The notes beneath the pieces are model-generated. The model was given only the letters and a program-made list of their open reading frames with translations. It was not told the origin of the DNA and ran no database searches. A DNA stretch of 64,000 bases, from positions 1 to 64,000 of the forward strand of contig MU400528.1 of assembly GCA_022578965.1 (NCBI GenBank), in the 5' to 3' direction. Origin of the DNA: Xylaria sp. FL1777 (taxonomy: Eukaryota; Ascomycota; Sordariomycetes; Xylariales; Xylariaceae). Of this stretch, positions 49,794-61,371 are shown one piece after another. Within the stretch, counting starts at the first letter, position 1; each line of letters opens with the position of its first letter. The position numbers and the translations under genes are program-made.

Positions 49794-52700
49794 CGAGACA
49801 TACTAACGTAGCCTTCTGGTTACATGACTTTTAGTAATCACCTGCCGATCCCTCCGCGGCTGTACCTCAAGAAGAGTGTTGTGGCACTCTTCCAAATTGC
49901 GTTGTGTTGCACACACGCATATGGGTATCATAGATCTCTCGAAGGAGAAGGAACAAAATGTTGGTCAACGCCACATACTGACTGACACACATTGACTGCG
50001 ACAAAACATTTTCTAATTTGGTAAAGCCCTATTACGGCCGAGCGAGCCTCGTCACGGCCGATATATACATGTATGAGAACCATACATATTATTACTATTG
50101 ATAGTTATAAAACATCACATCATAATTATGAAAGGTGACTTGCCAGATCGAGTGGATATGCAGTAAGAGAATCGCGAATCAGATTGATTAACAGCGATTG
50201 ATTACCTGCTTAGTCCAACGTGACGCAAAACATGTCTCTCTCGTTTGTGTAGTCAAACAAGATGAGTTGTACGCAGTAAAAAAGTAGCGTGACATTGAAA
50301 CAGATACCACTTAACCTAAATGGATGATATTTGGAGCCAGCGCGCGTACATAGTTCATTACATTCAGCTTTCTCCTCAGCGCCATATCTCAAGTCTGTGC
50401 TGTGCCTGTTCATAGCAGACAGAGAGATAGAGAGACAGAGAATTAAGGACGGTACCAAAGCAAGACCAGTTCAATTAGTTTGCAACAATTAAAGCATTTA
50501 TCCGATACACAGTTTTCATAGCCTGAGAGACCGCTTGTCCCAAAAGAGGGGGAGCAGTTAACCGTGGTAAGACATCGCGATATGAAGCTAATACACAAGG
50601 AACGACCTTGATAATAATACACTACATGTACTTACACTGGCAGCGAGCTGAGCTTAGACTCTTTCTTAGCCAGCCATTGTCCGCAATAATTACCAAGTCA
50701 AGTTATGCGCGGTCTTATAATGCACCCTCGGGATCTACGTAGTACATGCTAGTAAGATCACTATACGCAGTATTTGGAAATATCAAATAGTAGGTGTACA
50801 CTACTGACCGTTATACCCAGAGGAACTTTTAAGTCGGCTATCTCAGATACTCCCGAGCCAATCAGGAATGCCTCAAATTGTGCAAAGCCGATGCAATAGG
50901 CCTTGAGATGTTTAGTGTAATGAAGCTAATACATAGTACCGCAGGAAGTAGCCTACCACAACGCATCGCACTAACAAGAATAAGGTACTAACAGCAACAA
51001 CAAGGCTTTTTTTATTTAATTTTTTTTTTTGGTTAATTCTTGCCGTGTGAACACTGCCCATTCTTAGCGAACGCGAATACAGGATTCCCGGCCATTTTCA
51101 ATATTCCGTTTACATTTTCCGGTTCCGAACGCAGGAACCGGCGTGAAAACTGTCCGCCTCTAAGCTTGTATCGTTCTTGGCACTGACTTGACTTTTGCGG
51201 CTGACTCTTTTTTTTTTCTTCCAATTTTTTTTGGTGTTTTCGTCCAAACCTCTTCGTACCGAGGTATATACCTTCCGAATGCTACCTCCAAAAAAAAAAT
51301 TAGGGACGAGTCAGTCAGAGGACCAGTCAGCAGGTAACTAACTAGGTTCGAAGTACTCTGGCCCCGCGTAGGGGATGGCTCGTGCTGAATTGCCCAAGGT
51401 GGTATTAAAGCCTATTTTACGCAGTTCTGCTTACTTTGCATATGTCGGCTCGCGGGTAAGATATTCGTAGGACTGGGGTGCTGCGGGTTAGCCAAAACGG
51501 CATATGGGGGGGCGCCAATCTTCCCCCCCCCAGCTTGTCCCACGTTATGGTGTCCGATGGTTCGCTGCCCGGGTGTGTCTCTAGTTCATGCGCGAGAACT
51601 TTGTGCGGCCGCCTATCGATACTGTAGGGCGTGGTGAAGGAATTGGGGAAAGGCGATATCATTGTCTGAATAAGCTTCAACGTGACCGGGGGGATGTCTC
51701 CTGCCTTGCTGGTATAGATCTCGATAGCTAAGAATACTAGCCTTCAACGGGTATCTCTATCTTCGAAAGCTCATCTATCGCATCTATCTATGTATCTATC
51801 GTATCACTAACGAGAATAAACGAGATAAAACGAGATAGCTGACTGTTCCCGCAGTTACATAAAAAAGACCATCCAGTCGTCCGTTTCAGCTACCATGATC
51901 ACCGCTTAATACCCAGCTACCTAGTGTAGTCCAGATGACGCCGGACATCGACCCGAGGAATGACATCCTAGTCGGGCCGGTAGGCACCTCCCAGCAAAGC
52001 CTTTCGGTAAAAGGTCTACTACTCCTTCCATATGCCGTGTATTCTATCTCGAAATAGCATGGTAGGAATTCTTGCCAAGGCCAACCCCCGATCAACACAC
52101 ACCACGTCTGGCAACTTACTTACGCAGTAAAGTGTATACGGTAATAGAGCAACCAAATACGCCGTACAGCTACAGTAGTCTCACCTCCCAGACCGCCTGG
52201 CGACTCGTCATCTATTATACCTTTATGTAAGCGTATATATGTATGTATATATCACGGTATTCTGATAAATAAACTACTGAGTTTGTGTTCAACTCATTAC
52301 TGTTCTTGCTACTCTAGCAAGCAATCTTCATCCCGACAAGAAAAGAAAGGAAAGGAACAGAAAGACGGGACGATATCGCTGATTCACTCGTTTAAATTAG
52401 GTAGGAAAGTCCCGGATGACATTAGAGCCCGGCGTTCTCTTGTTGGAAAGCCAGCCGCGTCTACATAAGTCGTTGCGCCCGAGTCCAGCAGCAAGCGAGC
52501 CAAGAGGACATAAAACACCTTAAAGTGGGCTCGATGCTGCGCCAGTCTTGTCGTATGCGTGGAAGATACGCTCTTGAGGAGTCAGCAGATCGTACAAACC
52601 GAGGAATGCAGGTCTGACATCAAGGATCTCGACCCAGGGCCGCGGTATCAATTTTCCAGCCAACTCAACTGGGTATGACGAAGGATCAAAGCGCAAGTAC

Positions 52701-53500
52701 CAAGTAAAATTAGCTTTGCCGTCTGATTAAGGCTGGGTGGGCAATGGCCTGCATATTAAAACATTCATTTATCGTACTACTACTGCGCATGCATTCATCG
52801 TACGGTAGGCGGATCGAGCTGGTATCTGTGACGATTATCAACTCACATGTGAACACTGGGCTTTTCTCAAACATGGTCGATAATTAGCATATTTAATATT
52901 CGGGTTGGAATAGGGTATCGCCCTCACACCGGCGCATCTAGAATACTAAAGATCAGACTAGGGCAAGACATCGTTAAGATGATGTTGCGTCTCACCAGCA
53001 AATATAGCATTGTACAACCGTACACATTCGGATCACATCACCAGCCAGTCATAGGCGGAATAAGCCATTCGGAGCCGAGTCAAAACCCGTCTGCTAATAA
53101 TTCCGATGTTGTTACATAAGCTCCGGACAAACGTAATCATTGATGAGCTGTCGTCTCACCCAGTGGGGGTGGCGCAGGAGTTACGGAGTTGTGATGGTAC
53201 ACAACTATGCACATTGGACCTAACTCTGTGCACATTACGTACTTATACTACATAACTCTGCGCATTATGTAATCTTAGTAGCATACGAATTGAACCGAGT
53301 GATTGCCTATTTAGGAAAGTTCTGTTACGTAGTCACAAGCATGATAACTAATCCGATGTTGATAGGTATCCAAGCTGGCAGCTAGTCCAGCATTCACCTA
53401 CCTAAAACTGACACTGACACAGAACTTGCTCGATCGGTTCGTCTGTGATAACAGCAACCACCCATAGATCGGACGACGTTGAGCCGATCTCACCAGACGA

Positions 53501-55557
53501 ATGTCTGCCCGCCACGCCAGCCTGGCACTGCGTCGCATGAGCGCTGTCACGGGCAGGGGAACGGCTATCCAGACCCTGCGCATGACGAGGCAGGCTACGG
53601 GAGAATCACCGTCTCCCTTCACGCGAGCGCCAATGTCCCAACTCCAGTCGCCATCCGGAGTTGGCGCAGCCCCCAACAGCGCCAAGGTCAAGTTCTCTGC
53701 TGGGGCAGACGAGACGTCCCTGATGGCGGCTCTGCAAGATCTGCTCAGTTCGGCGGGAAACGGGGGGCGCTGGGCGTTGATTCCCGACGGGCAGGGGCTG
53801 GAGAGGAGTTTCAGGTTCAAGAACTTCGCGAAGACGTGGGTGAGTCTAGAGGAGCCGTGTTCTGCCCTTTCTCGATATGCTTCGTCCAATATACATACAT
53901 ACGCAGTATAGGGGGGGAGGGTGGCATCTGCGCTAAAGCGTCCTTCTGTAAACGGCTTCGCATGTTACCCAGAGGGAACTTGACACGCCGCAAACTGTTA
54001 CCTCGGCTGGTAGACGATGAGAGTTCTACTTAATGCTCTACTATACTACCTACAAGGGTGAAGCAGCGGTTCGGGTCTCTACACTACCAGCATAGTGCAG
54101 TGGTGGACAATACTGTGCCGCTCGACCGCCTTGCCCGTTCGTTTTCGCAATATCCAAAGGGCCGGGATCAGGAGTAGCAGCAACAGCAGCAGCGGCGGCG
54201 GCGGCGGCGGCGGCGGCGGAGTGAATAACACAGCTCACTCGTATCATCGTCGCCAACGGGTAGGGCTCGACGAACTAAGCTTAGCGACGTCAATATGATG
54301 ATGACGGAAGGCGGTCTTGAAACCGAACCCGAGCCTGATCCTCCAACTGCTGCCAACTACTTGCAGCCAACACGACTCCATACTAGGCCGGGTTGGTCTC
54401 CGAGTGGCAAGCCTACCCGGTCAGATGCCTAATAAGGCTGCATGCTGCGAAACACCGAAGCTGAAGGACAATCACAGCAAATCGTGCCCCAGATTACTGC
54501 CCACAATATAACGCTATTATTCCTTCGACCCCCAGCATAGCCTCTTTCGCATTTCCCATATACCGATACATGATTGCCCTTGTACTACCCATGTATCTCC
54601 CGTCTTGGCGAGGTAGTTGTACAAGAGCAATCAAGACTGCATGGCACATGGTCGCAAGCATACCCGGCTGACTCATCTCTCCATCACAGGACTTCATGAC
54701 GGCCGTTTCGCTGCAATGCAAGTTGAAGAATCACCATCCAGAGTGGTCCAACGTATGTTCTTCCATCCAGTACTTCTACAAAGTAGCCTTTTTTCGATGG
54801 CCATGCCGCGAATGATATCAAAGATCTTTCCCCTTTCCAACCTTTGCTTTTGTCTCTATCAATCTCACTTTGCGCATGATCACACCTCTCACGTTACACC
54901 TCCCCCCTTCCGTCACATCGCCCTCCTGGCTCGTCGCGAGATGTGACCATTCTTTCTTGCGGCTGGTTACTCTTGGGGGAAAAAAAGCCACACCGCGCAA
55001 ACTGCTATCATCGGGAAGCGAGCGTACGTCGAGCGGCGCGACTCTCTGCTACATTACGCAACGATTACGCACAGCTACGCGAATGCTTCGCATGTTCCTC
55101 CCTGCAAAACGCTCCTCTCTATTGAGCGTCTCGCCAGTATTGACCTCGCATTACACAAACAATCATACACATCCGTGAACCTAGTGGTGTATATATATAT
55201 CACATACATTGATAACGCACACATATATACATACAAAGATACAACTGCCACGCCGCCCCCATCTTCTCATATATCCCCTCATAAGCTCCTCATGAACCCC
55301 TCTGACATAGGTAATTACTCAAGGTCTACAACACAGCGCACATCCGATGGACCACGCATAACCCCAAAGGTCTATCCGCGAAAGACGTCGAGCTAGCCGG
55401 GCTCTGCGACTCGCTGGCGCGGGACTTCGGCGAGGTCGTCGACGGAAACGCGGCCCAGAGCAGCAATACCAATACCAATACCGACAGTCTGAGTCAGGTG
55501 ACCGATCGCGCCGTGGGCGTCGCCGGCGATTGCTGCACGCCTAAGCCGAAGACCTGA
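53501..55557 (+). CDS. pterin-4a-carbinolamine dehydratase
   Basis: Three exons: 53501-53839, 54690-54752 and 55324-55557, all phase 0; 211 aa. The catalytic core runs LERSFRFKNFAKTW, then DFMTAVSLQCKLKNHHPEWS, then VYNTAHIRWTTHNPKGLS and DVELAGLCDSLARDF. The HHPEW pair of histidines and the later His of RWTTH are the expected active-site residues. The N-terminal 70 residues are Arg/Ser/Thr-rich without acids (MSARHASLALRRMS), which suggests a mitochondrial presequence. The C-terminal tail (NTNTNTDSLSQ to CCTPKPKT) is an extension. The enzyme dehydrates 4a-hydroxytetrahydropterin in pterin recycling. Introns of 850 and 571 nt are far longer than elsewhere, but the exon joins are supported by conserved sequence on both sides. 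Confidence 0.88.
54175..54219. repeat. CAG/CGG trinucleotide repeat in dehydratase intron 1
   Basis: Five or six AGC/AAC units run into about nine CGG units, inside the 850-nt first intron. Confidence 0.9.
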
Positions 55558-56200
55558 TCTGTCTGTTCTGTTGTGTTGTGTTCGCTTTCTTCTATACTAT
55601 GATAGGATAGGATAGATAGATAGTCAAACCCCCGAGAACCAAACGTAAGTCTATCGATGGGGCTTACGACTTGGTGCTATAAAGGTATGCTGAGATCTCG
55701 ATCGCATTGCGACGATCTTGATGAGCTTATCTTGTACTATTATTTCTCTGTCTATTATTTTTATACTTGCTCCGCACGGGCAAATTAGTCATGCACATTA
55801 TCAAACTACGAAATGGCGTCTATGTTTGCTTACATAGCCATGTAGAAAATATGTTGACAATTTGCCTAACTATCCTGTGATTTTCATTGAAGGATGTTGA
55901 TCTTTGGTATTAGTCTAAATAGGGGTTTCATATCTTTATCGTCATTAAAAAAAATTGTACAACCTGGCGTTTCTCGAATATTTACACCGCCGGGTATTGT
56001 ACCGCATGCATCTCAGTAGACCTGATAAGGCCTGCTTGCGATCTCGATGCACTCAGTCGACGCTGCTTCACCAATTGTGTCTTGCACTGTTGGTACCAGA
56101 AGCACTTGGAATCTGTCTATGGCCGCGTGCTCTGGAATATGAACAGGGTTGTTAGCCCCATTTTACCATATTGATTCTGTTCTGGAGCGATGCCAGTAAC
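55558..56200. other. intergenic between convergent dehydratase and ERG25
   Basis: Contains GATAG repeats at 55600-55625 and both 3' UTRs. A 66-codon ORF (55955-56155) has no recognisable features. Confidence 0.5.
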
Positions 56201-57309
56201 CTATTCGGCCTTCTTGGCCTTTCCGGTCTTCATCTTCCTCTCTCGGCGGCGCTTGGCAGCCTCGGGGCCAGACTCGGTGTCTAGCATGTAGTCCCACCAG
56301 CGGAAGCTTGAGGCGTAGTTGCCAATGAAACGCTCGTGGTGGGTATCGTGATGGTCAGCACCAGCCCAGAATGGGAGGAAGTGTCGCAAGCTCCAGGGGA
56401 AATCATAACCACTGTGAGCATCAATGGCTTGGAATAGTCGGGCAACAATCCACATGTACATGGTGAAAAGATGTAAATCTCCAGTCAATGAAACCCAGAC
56501 GATGGGTGATCCGACTGTTCCAAAGGCAAGAAGCATAACCTCGATAGGCGAAGCGTACTCAGCAGCCAAGCCGAACGGAGCAGAGTATGTGTGGTGAAGC
56601 TTGTGGATCATCTTGTAAAGGGGGCCGTAGTGCAGAGCTCGGTGGAACCAGTAGTGCCATGCATCCTCCATGACAAAGAAAATAGCAATGTGGAAAGCCA
56701 TCTTGCCGAGCGAAGGGAATGGAACGCCGAAGTCCATGCCGAAGTAGGTCGCGATAGGGTGGAAGAGCCAGATCTGGGGAAGCTCGACGGTGAAGTGGCT
56801 GAGAAGAACAAGACTGGCACATTCCCACTGCTCTTTCAGTGTAGGTATTTTTTGCTATATCAGGGGTCAGCCAACTAGATTGCCCTCATCTCCGCTCGAT
56901 GATAGGGGGAAACATACGTTCTGAATCTTGTACTTGTTGAAATATGGTATTTGGTCAATTATCATCCAGGGAAGACATCTGCCGAAGTAGATAGCCTCGT
57001 GCAAGACAAAGCTCATGATACCGGTCGCGAGCGTGTCATTTTGCATCCATAGATACCAGGCCTGTCAATTATTCAGCATCGATGAATCCTAGTTATAGGG
57101 TGAGCGAACTAACGGCCCAGAGGCGCTCGACAATGTTGAGCTGAACATTGTACTTGGAGACTTCTTCGAAAACGCTGGAGAAGGTATCGGGCTGGCTAAA
57201 GGCGCCAATGAGTGTCGAGTTTCTATTGAAGAGTCACAGTCAGCAACCAGAATCGCGTACAGCGACGGAGATTGAAGAAGCGTATGCAAGGAACTTACAG
57301 CGTCGCCAT
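56201..57309 (-). CDS. ERG25: C-4 methylsterol oxidase (Erg25)
   Basis: Four exons: 57309-57299, 57222-57114, 57061-56918 and 56854-56201; 305 aa, the normal length. Introns are GT-AG and in phase. The three histidine clusters of the membrane di-iron fatty acid hydroxylase superfamily are present: HRALH at about 159-163, HKLHH at 172-176 and HDTHH at 257-261. [16 protein letters not shown] and [14 protein letters not shown] are typical of Erg25. Transmembrane segments lie around 55-75, 100-125 and 190-225. The Lys/Arg-rich tail ending KAKKAE fits ER retention. It oxidises the C-4 methyl groups of 4,4-dimethylzymosterol in ergosterol synthesis in the ER. Confidence 0.95.
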
Positions 57310-58900
57310 GGTGGCTGTTCTCGTTCAACTGAGCAGATAATTGATGAGATACACCAGGGAGGAGAGGATGATTAGTAGCTGGGCCCTACAAGAAAGGAGA
57401 GGAAAGGGAATCCCAGGGCTAGGTATTATATGATTCTTCAAATGGTGCTAGCAAAGCGTGAGCAGGAGGCGATTAGGAGGTTTAGTGGATATGCAGGCTC
57501 CTGTTCTGCGCTTGTCGGAAGGGGGATGAATAGCCAATCACCAGAGGTGCTGCCACAATGAGACCACTGGAGTTTGGCAATTCCGATGGGAAGAACGTGG
57601 GGCGGCAGAGCAATGCCTAATCTTATCGCGTTCGTATTCGGAATCCATGTCGATGGGATCGAACTTGGGCGCGGTGTGGCGAAAAGAGTGGCGCTTCGGT
57701 TTTTGTGATGACAAAGAATTGATAGCGAAACACGAAGCTAAACCCTTTTCAACCTACAAGTTCTTGTCTATATTACTACATCGAGACATAAGCACCCTAA
57801 ATTTTTCAACATATCAATTGGCGTATTGTTCTTTTATTTTGTTTTATCTTTTTGAAATGTTAAGCAGAGGTAGTGTACTGCGTAGGTATATATTTAGCTA
57901 TTTGTAAAGATGAGTAAGGTACTTCAGCGTAAGTCTTACTGCGTACAAACAGCACGATATAGCCCCACAAAAGTACTTCAATGGGATTAGTTTTATCTCT
58001 ATGCATGTGTAGATATCGATCTGAGGCGTAAGGAGTAGACGGGGAAAAATAATGTACCGAGCCGGCTGCAGAAGTCCACCGCCAGATCAGGTCCAGCCAA
58101 GTCCAGCCAAACGGCAACTCCCGCTTTCGCATCTCCCACTCGCCAGCTGCGGCAAGCTGCAACAAGCTGGTCAGCACCTGCAACACTAAGTAGATGCCGA
58201 TGCCAGGGCTGCGTGGTCATAGCTTCTTATTTACATGTGCACCTCTCATGACCTCATACTAAGCCTTAGTCTATCTAGTGCAGCACCCTCAATTCTACAG
58301 GTCGCCAGGATCATGAAGGTTAGCTCCGCGCTAAATACTAAAAAGGTAGGAATACTGCTACTCACAAGGCTGTCATGTTAATTCAGTAGAAAATCAACTG
58401 TTGATCAGTTTCGCAGCGGTTTTGCCACTGAACAGCCCCTGTTCAGCAAGTAGATCGAACAGTTTTTATACCAAAAATTCCCTGCCAGTACAAGCTACTA
58501 GCGTAGCGCTAACCTTCATGATCCTGGCGACCTGTACATGTAAGTTCCGAGAAATAAACATCGAACCATTGTCGACGCATGTTCCACTTGTGGAAACGCC
58601 TGCACCGGGAAGAGCAATACCGCACAACACCATTGCAGTATTATATCATTCTGGCTTGCTTGATTCCCCACTGCTGCCCAGCTGGTCTCGCGTTCTGGCC
58701 CCGGGGTTTGTAAGCCCGCACATTACCCGCTCCGAAAATCCTGTTGAGCTTTTCGATGCCGAAGTTGCGGCTCTTTCCAGAGGTGGCATGATCCGAACAG
58801 GGGGATGACGGCTCTCACACGCACGCTTTTGATAATCGACCCATATGATTTTTTTTTTTTTAATTTGCCGTAACTGAATATTACCCCCTCTGCAACGAAC
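57310..58900. other. 1.6-kb region between divergent ERG25 and NCA2
   Basis: It should contain both promoters and includes a 29-bp inverted repeat pair at 58296-58536. ORFs inside it (57647-57907, 57860-58186, 58401-58808) lack recognisable features, and the last one runs through an inverted-repeat arm. Confidence 0.5.
58296..58536. repeat. 29-bp perfect inverted repeat with 183-bp spacer
   Basis: The left arm 58296-58324 (starts tacaggtcgccagg, ends gaaggttagc) is the exact reverse complement of the right arm 58508-58536. About 14 bp further inward the arms stay partly complementary (ccgcgctaaatac against ctacgctagtagc). No target-site duplication is obvious. It could be a small foldback/MITE-like element or a hairpin-transcript locus. 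Confidence 0.9.
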
Positions 58901-60985
58901 ATGACGCTGTTGGCGGAGTAAGTCGACACAGCTTTAGGTAGCACATGCCACTTCACCGTTTCCCTTGCTGACACACCTCTTCTGAAAAGCCAAGTCCGTC
59001 GCCTAGACGCCCATCTAGATGGCATCATTTATGCAACTATAACAAGTCCCCAAGCCCATCCCACAAGTGAGGCGGCGGCACAGCTAAATACAGTGCTGCA
59101 CACCCCTCGGGTCAAGGATTTATTAAGGATAATAAAGGCATTATCGGCCACTACGGGAACTCAAGCTGTGCTTCCGTCTTCTCAGCTTCAATTGCTCCTT
59201 GCGCAGTCAAGGCTCCTGGCAGACCGATCCCCTGAAGAATTGCAGCTCAGCCAGTATGAATCAGAACTCGAATGGCTCCTGGTCAGCAAGGCTGCCGTCC
59301 AGGCCTACGGCATTATTATGGACATGCTCTTGGATCAAATTGTGCCTCTAAGTGATCACATAGATTACTGGGATTATGTTTTATCATCGCCAGCATCTAC
59401 CACTCTTCATATGGTCCAAATCTGTCCCGCTAAACTTTGGGTGTGGTTTTCAGAGGTTTATGATGATAGCAAGGCTCGACTACGGCGATACGCTGGTGGG
59501 AATGCTGTAAATATTGAGTCAGAAGCAGCACCTGCGAACGTCGCCGCATCTAACACGACACCACAATGGCGTCGATTTTATGCGATAGTTCAATCAACCA
59601 TTCTTGAAAAATCTCTTGCCGATGTCCAACGACGAATGATGTCACCTGTAGCACTGGGTCGCGCCGAGGCACGAAGGAAACAGGCAAGACTCAAAAAGCT
59701 GCGGGAAATGACAGCCAGCGGTCTTGGTGTTCTTATTGACGAAGGGTTCGCGTTCAGTGGCATTGGGGCCGATGATGGGAGAAGTGACAGCGAACTTTCT
59801 CTGCCTAACAGTCAGGAATGGAAGGGAGTAGTTGAAAGAAGCGTGGCACTCATGGACATGATGCTTCGTGAAGTTCTAAAGTTGAAGCTCACGACGAGCC
59901 AGATGGAAGATAATGTATTTGCTGCTGCCGCTGAAGATGCGTTGTCTACTCAAACCGAGGAAGATGACTTGAACCGCCCGACCGTAGTTGCTAAGCGACT
60001 ACATGAATTATTAACTGAGAAACTGCCCGGGAATATATCAGCCGCAAGAGGACTCGTTGAAAAGAATGGACGACCGTCTCGGCTAATCAGGTATTGGCTC
60101 CCTGCGACCGCCCTTCTACTTTCTTCAACCACGATTTTACGGATATTTGTCAATAAAAGGCAAGAGATTCTAGATTGGATCCAAGACTTCGGCACTACTG
60201 TCCGTGATTTTTGGTTCAATTGGGTTATAGAACCGGTGAGAAAGGTCATAGGAACAATTCGTCACGATGCCAACAGTGAGATTGCTATCATGAGCCGGGA
60301 TAGTCTTAGGGCAGACAGGGAAAGTCTGGAACGCATGGTGGTGGACTTTGCTCTTGACAAGTCCACTACTACCACAGCCGGGGCTGCACCGATATCAGAG
60401 ACACAAATCGCCGAAATCCGAGCAAAGGTTCGAGAAGGAGATGTGACGCCCATTCTTCGAGCCTACGAGAAAGACTTGAGAAGCCCCCTGATGGGCACTG
60501 TGCGTGGGGACCTTGTCCGCACCTTACTTATCCAGGTTCAGAAGACGAAGGTTGACGTTGAGGTTGCCATGAGCGGCATTGACTCCCTCTTGAGGAGTCA
60601 GGAACTCGTTTTTGGCTTCGTTGGGCTCACTCCCGGCATACTTGTTTCCGTCGGAGCAGCGCGATATCTTCTCGGCTTGTTCGGTGGGCGGAGAGGATAT
60701 GCCGAGAAGCGGAAAGCAGGCAAATGTGTACGCATTCTTCGGAACATTGATCGCGTCTTTTCGGAGGCAGCCCCAACGCAGACCAATGTCCTCCCCTATA
60801 AGGATCACGGGCTTCTCGTGTGCGAAGTCCATGTCTTACGCCGACTCGCCCACAAACTTCTCCCTGCTGAGATCGAGAAGGACTTTTTGGAGGATTTAAA
60901 CGATCTCGCCAACCTCAGAGGCGTCCAATACCAGCAGCGAGCTCTGGATCGAATCCGGTGGGCTTATTCGAAGTGGCTTAGATAG
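58901..60985 (+). CDS. NCA2: Nca2-type mitochondrial ATP synthase regulator
   Basis: Two exons, 58901-58917 and 58990-60985, giving 670 aa. Exon 1 encodes MTLLA plus two bases. The junction (GTAAGT...AAAAG) gives DQVRRLDAHLDG, the usual Nca2 N-terminus. The large exon carries ELEWLLVSKAAVQAYG, LWVWFSEVYDDSKARL and the Nca2 core with SPLMGTVRGDLVRTLLIQVQ, IDSLLRSQELVFGFVGLTPG and DLANLRGVQYQQRALDRIRW. Two hydrophobic segments lie at about 371-393 and 546-570. Nca2 is a mitochondrial membrane protein; the yeast protein affects expression of ATP synthase subunits 6 and 8. The acceptor AAAAG is weak, but nothing else gives the conserved start. Confidence 0.9.
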
Positions 60986-61371
60986 TAACGTCAGTTTCTC
61001 GGAATTTGCCCACGGCAGTGCAATCAATAGCATAGCATAGCGATGGTGAAAAAGTTTCTAGAGTCCTCAGTGCAAAACATTGTATAAGGTAATACCTTAC
61101 TAGAACGAAAATGAAGAAAAGTTTTTTAGGCCCATTAGGATTGTTTTCATTGGATCGTCTTCATAAATTATGTGAATAGTAGGTATTCTTTTACGCGCCT
61201 TTTGCCTACCCAATGACTGTAGAAAAAACTGATTTATATCTATACTTTCGCTTATTCGATAGTGTGATCGTAACAATTACAATGAGCTGGCTAGTTGACG
61301 AGTTGCTATCACACTCTCGCCCCGCACTCCCAGCAAAAAGGACATCTACCTCGCAGCGCAAGCCTTATCAC
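60986..61371. other. intergenic between convergent NCA2 and RNase T2
   Basis: 386 bp, AT-rich, presumably both 3' UTRs. No gene is seen. Confidence 0.6.

Larger units (their letters stand above)
45240..53500. other. 8.3-kb microsatellite-rich region without recognisable genes
   Basis: No conserved domain or plausible spliced family member was found on either strand; ORFs stay below 160 codons. The longest (45375-45857, minus) is a translated GGGATG-type microsatellite. Simple repeats occur at 45495-45555 and 47105-47128 (GTA)n, with poly-A near 48850 and a 34-bp tandem duplication at 49726-49793. Its left part should contain the kapC promoter. Non-coding RNA or a fast-evolving orphan gene cannot be excluded. 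Confidence 0.5.

Noticed and set aside
58401..58808. 135-codon ORF upstream of NCA2
   Set aside because: Runs through an inverted-repeat arm, no conserved features.
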